Assembly: GCA_019746155.1 (NCBI GenBank)
Contig: JAIESJ010000233.1
Span: forward strand, 1-5,915
Reading direction: 5' to 3'
From: Burkholderiales bacterium
GTDB taxonomy: Bacteria > Pseudomonadota > Gammaproteobacteria > Burkholderiales > SG8-41
Length of the DNA stretch: 5,915 nt
Shown here piece after piece: positions 4,473 to 5,915 of this stretch (the stretch's first letter is position 1; every line of letters begins with the position of its first letter). The notes below the pieces were generated by a model, which saw nothing but the letters and a program-made list of their open reading frames with translations, did no database searches and was not told the DNA's origin. The position numbers and the translations under genes were made by a program.

Positions 4473-5915
4473 ATGCCAGACGCCGCACTCCGTCCTGAAA
4501 TCCCCGCCGAACGCGTGGAAACCAGAAACACCACGTGCTACATGTGCGCGTGCCGCTGCGGCATCCGCGTCACGCTCAGGAACGGCGAAGTGCGCTATAT
4601 CGAAGGCAATCCCGATCATCCGCTCAACCAGGGCGTGATCTGTGCCAAGGGCGCCTCGGGCATCATGAAGCAGTATTCGCCGGCGCGGCTGACCCGGCCG
4701 CTCAGGCGCAGACAGGGTGCGGAGCGCGGCGCCGCGGAATTCGAGGCGATCGGCTGGGACGAGGCGTTCGCGCTGATGGAAGAGCGTCTGAAGAAAATCC
4801 GCGCCACCGATCCCAAGAAGTTCGCGCTGTTCACCGGCCGCGATCAGATGCAGGCGCTGACCGGCCTGTTCGCGCGCCAGTTCGGCACGCCGAACTATGC
4901 CGCGCACGGCGGCTTCTGTTCGGTCAACATGGCGGCCGGCATGATTTACACCATCGGCGGCTCGTTCTGGGAATTCGGCGGGCCCGACCTCGAGCGCGCC
5001 AAGCTGTTCGTGATGATCGGTACCGCGGAAGACCATCACTCCAATCCGCTCAAAATCGCCATTTCGAAATTCAAGAGAAACGGCGGGCGCTTCATCTCGG
5101 TGAATCCGGTACGCACCGGCTATTCGGCGATTGCCGACGAGTGGGTGCCTATCCGTCCCGGCACCGACGGCGCGCTGCTGCTCGCCTTGTGCCACGAAAT
5201 CATCCATACCGGGCTCTACGACCGCGACTTTCTCGCGCGCTACAGCAATGCCGGCTATCTCATCAACGTGGATGCGGCAGCCGACGATCACGGCCTGCCG
5301 GTGCTCGACCGCACCAAGACGGAGGAGATCCCGGAATATCCGCGCTACAAGCTGTGGTGGGACCGCCACACCAACCAGCCGCTGACCAGCCATACGCCGG
5401 ATGCCGATCCTTATCTGCTGGGCGAGTTCAAACTGCCCGACGGCACGCCGGTCAAGCCGGCATTCCAGCTCCTCATGGACCGGGTCAGGGATTACACGCC
5501 GGAGTGGGCCGCGGACATCACCGGCATTCCGGCGGCGACCATACGCCGGCTGGCGCATGAAATGGGTGTCACCGCGCGCGACCAGAAAATCGAGTTGCCG
5601 ATTGCCTGGACCGATTCCTGGGGCAAGGAGCACGAGTCGGTGACCGGCAATCCGGTGGCGTTTCATGCGATGCGCGGCTTGGCCGCGCATTCCAACGGTT
5701 TCCAGACCATACGCGCGCTGGCAATCCTGATGTCGCTGCTCGGCACCATCGACCGTCCCGGCGGTTTCCGCCACAAGGCGCCATTTCCGCGCGGCATTCC
5801 GCCGCTCGCGAAGACCCCCAGGGGCCCCGAGGGGGTGAAGCCCGACACGCCGCTCGGCGGGCTCGCGCTTGGCTGGCCCGGCACGCCCGACGATCTGTTC
5901 ATCGACGAGGCCGGC
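4473..5915 (+). CDS. Molybdopterin-dependent oxidoreductase, [4Fe-4S], N-terminal half (runs off the window)
   Basis: 481 codons are visible and open to the last base; relatives run to roughly 900-1000 residues, so about half is present. It belongs to the DMSO-reductase/formate-dehydrogenase-like superfamily. The N-terminus binds a [4Fe-4S] cluster: Cys22, Cys25, Cys29 and Cys57 (CYMCACRCG, then VICAKG), with an extra Cys27. The Mo/W-bis-MGD region follows, with GGFCSVNMAAG, where Cys149 (TGT, not TGA) is the likely metal ligand. Other conserved stretches are GGSFWEFGGPD, SVNPVRTGYSAIADEWVPIR, PGTDGALLLAL and HSNGFQTIRAL. It is often labelled formate dehydrogenase-like, but the substrate is not determined by what is visible. 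No Tat signal (RRxFLK) is seen, so it is probably cytoplasmic. ATG 4473 is taken as the start because conserved sequence begins soon after. An in-frame ATG at 4443 would add ten residues. Neither has a clear ribosome binding site. Confidence 0.9.
   Translation, partial: MPDAALRPEIPAERVETRNTTCYMCACRCGIRVTLRNGEVRYIEGNPDHPLNQGVICAKGASGIMKQYSPARLTRPLRRRQGAERGAAEFEAIGWDEAFALMEERLKKIRATDPKKFALFTGRDQMQALTGLFARQFGTPNYAAHGGFCSVNMAAGMIYTIGGSFWEFGGPDLERAKLFVMIGTAEDHHSNPLKIAISKFKRNGGRFISVNPVRTGYSAIADEWVPIRPGTDGALLLALCHEIIHTGLYDRDFLARYSNAGYLINVDAAADDHGLPVLDRTKTEEIPEYPRYKLWWDRHTNQPLTSHTPDADPYLLGEFKLPDGTPVKPAFQLLMDRVRDYTPEWAADITGIPAATIRRLAHEMGVTARDQKIELPIAWTDSWGKEHESVTGNPVAFHAMRGLAAHSNGFQTIRALAILMSLLGTIDRPGGFRHKAPFPRGIPPLAKTPRGPEGVKPDTPLGGLALGWPGTPDDLFIDEAG

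Noticed and set aside
4535..5560. 341-residue plus-strand frame inside the molybdoenzyme
   Set aside because: It is an Arg/Ala/Gly-rich out-of-frame reading of the real gene starting at 4473 (or 4443).
4464..5774. 436-residue minus-strand frame antisense to the molybdoenzyme
   Set aside because: No conserved motif is visible, and the plus-strand frame 3 carries clear [4Fe-4S] and molybdopterin motifs across the same region.

Overview
The window is GC-rich with dense, mostly canonical bacterial genes. GC-biased codon use, GTG/TTG starts and the protein flavours point to a proteobacterium, most likely beta or gamma. No 16S, tRNA or taxon-specific marker is present, so this is an inference. No mobile element, CRISPR array or RNA gene was seen.

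Layout, left to right. (1) The last codons of an unidentified gene (1-41) overlap by four bases (GTGA) with the start of a FrnE/DsbA-like thioredoxin-fold oxidoreductase (38-703, +). (2) Across a short convergent gap lies an alpha/beta hydrolase on the minus strand (753-1610). (3) A 171-base divergent intergenic region carries a perfect minus-strand TATAAT and two inverted repeats. (4) A complete 10-TM P-type cation ATPase follows (1782-4349, +). (5) A 93-base gap with inverted repeats precedes the N-terminal half of a molybdopterin/[4Fe-4S] oxidoreductase (4473 or 4443 to the window end, +).

The most notable point is at 80-82. The FrnE-like gene has an in-frame TGA exactly where the family has the first, nucleophilic cysteine of its CPWC active site. 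The flanking peptide is intact on both sides (IVSDVV-*-PWCFIGKRR), so the site reads UPWC if UGA is decoded as selenocysteine. The GTG start at 38 is supported by a purine-rich ribosome binding site and by the stop/start overlap. A hairpin lies about 18-41 bases after the UGA, roughly where a bacterial SECIS element would sit. A standard annotation would start this protein at the TTG at 122 and lose the active site. No Sec machinery (selA, selB, selC, selD) is in the window, so this is a strong candidate rather than a proven selenoprotein.

The genes do not form one operon: strands switch twice. A functional link between the redox protein, hydrolase, ion pump and molybdoenzyme cannot be shown from this sequence. 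The molybdoenzyme uses cysteine, not selenocysteine, at its predicted Mo-ligand position, so it does not by itself account for Sec use in this genome.
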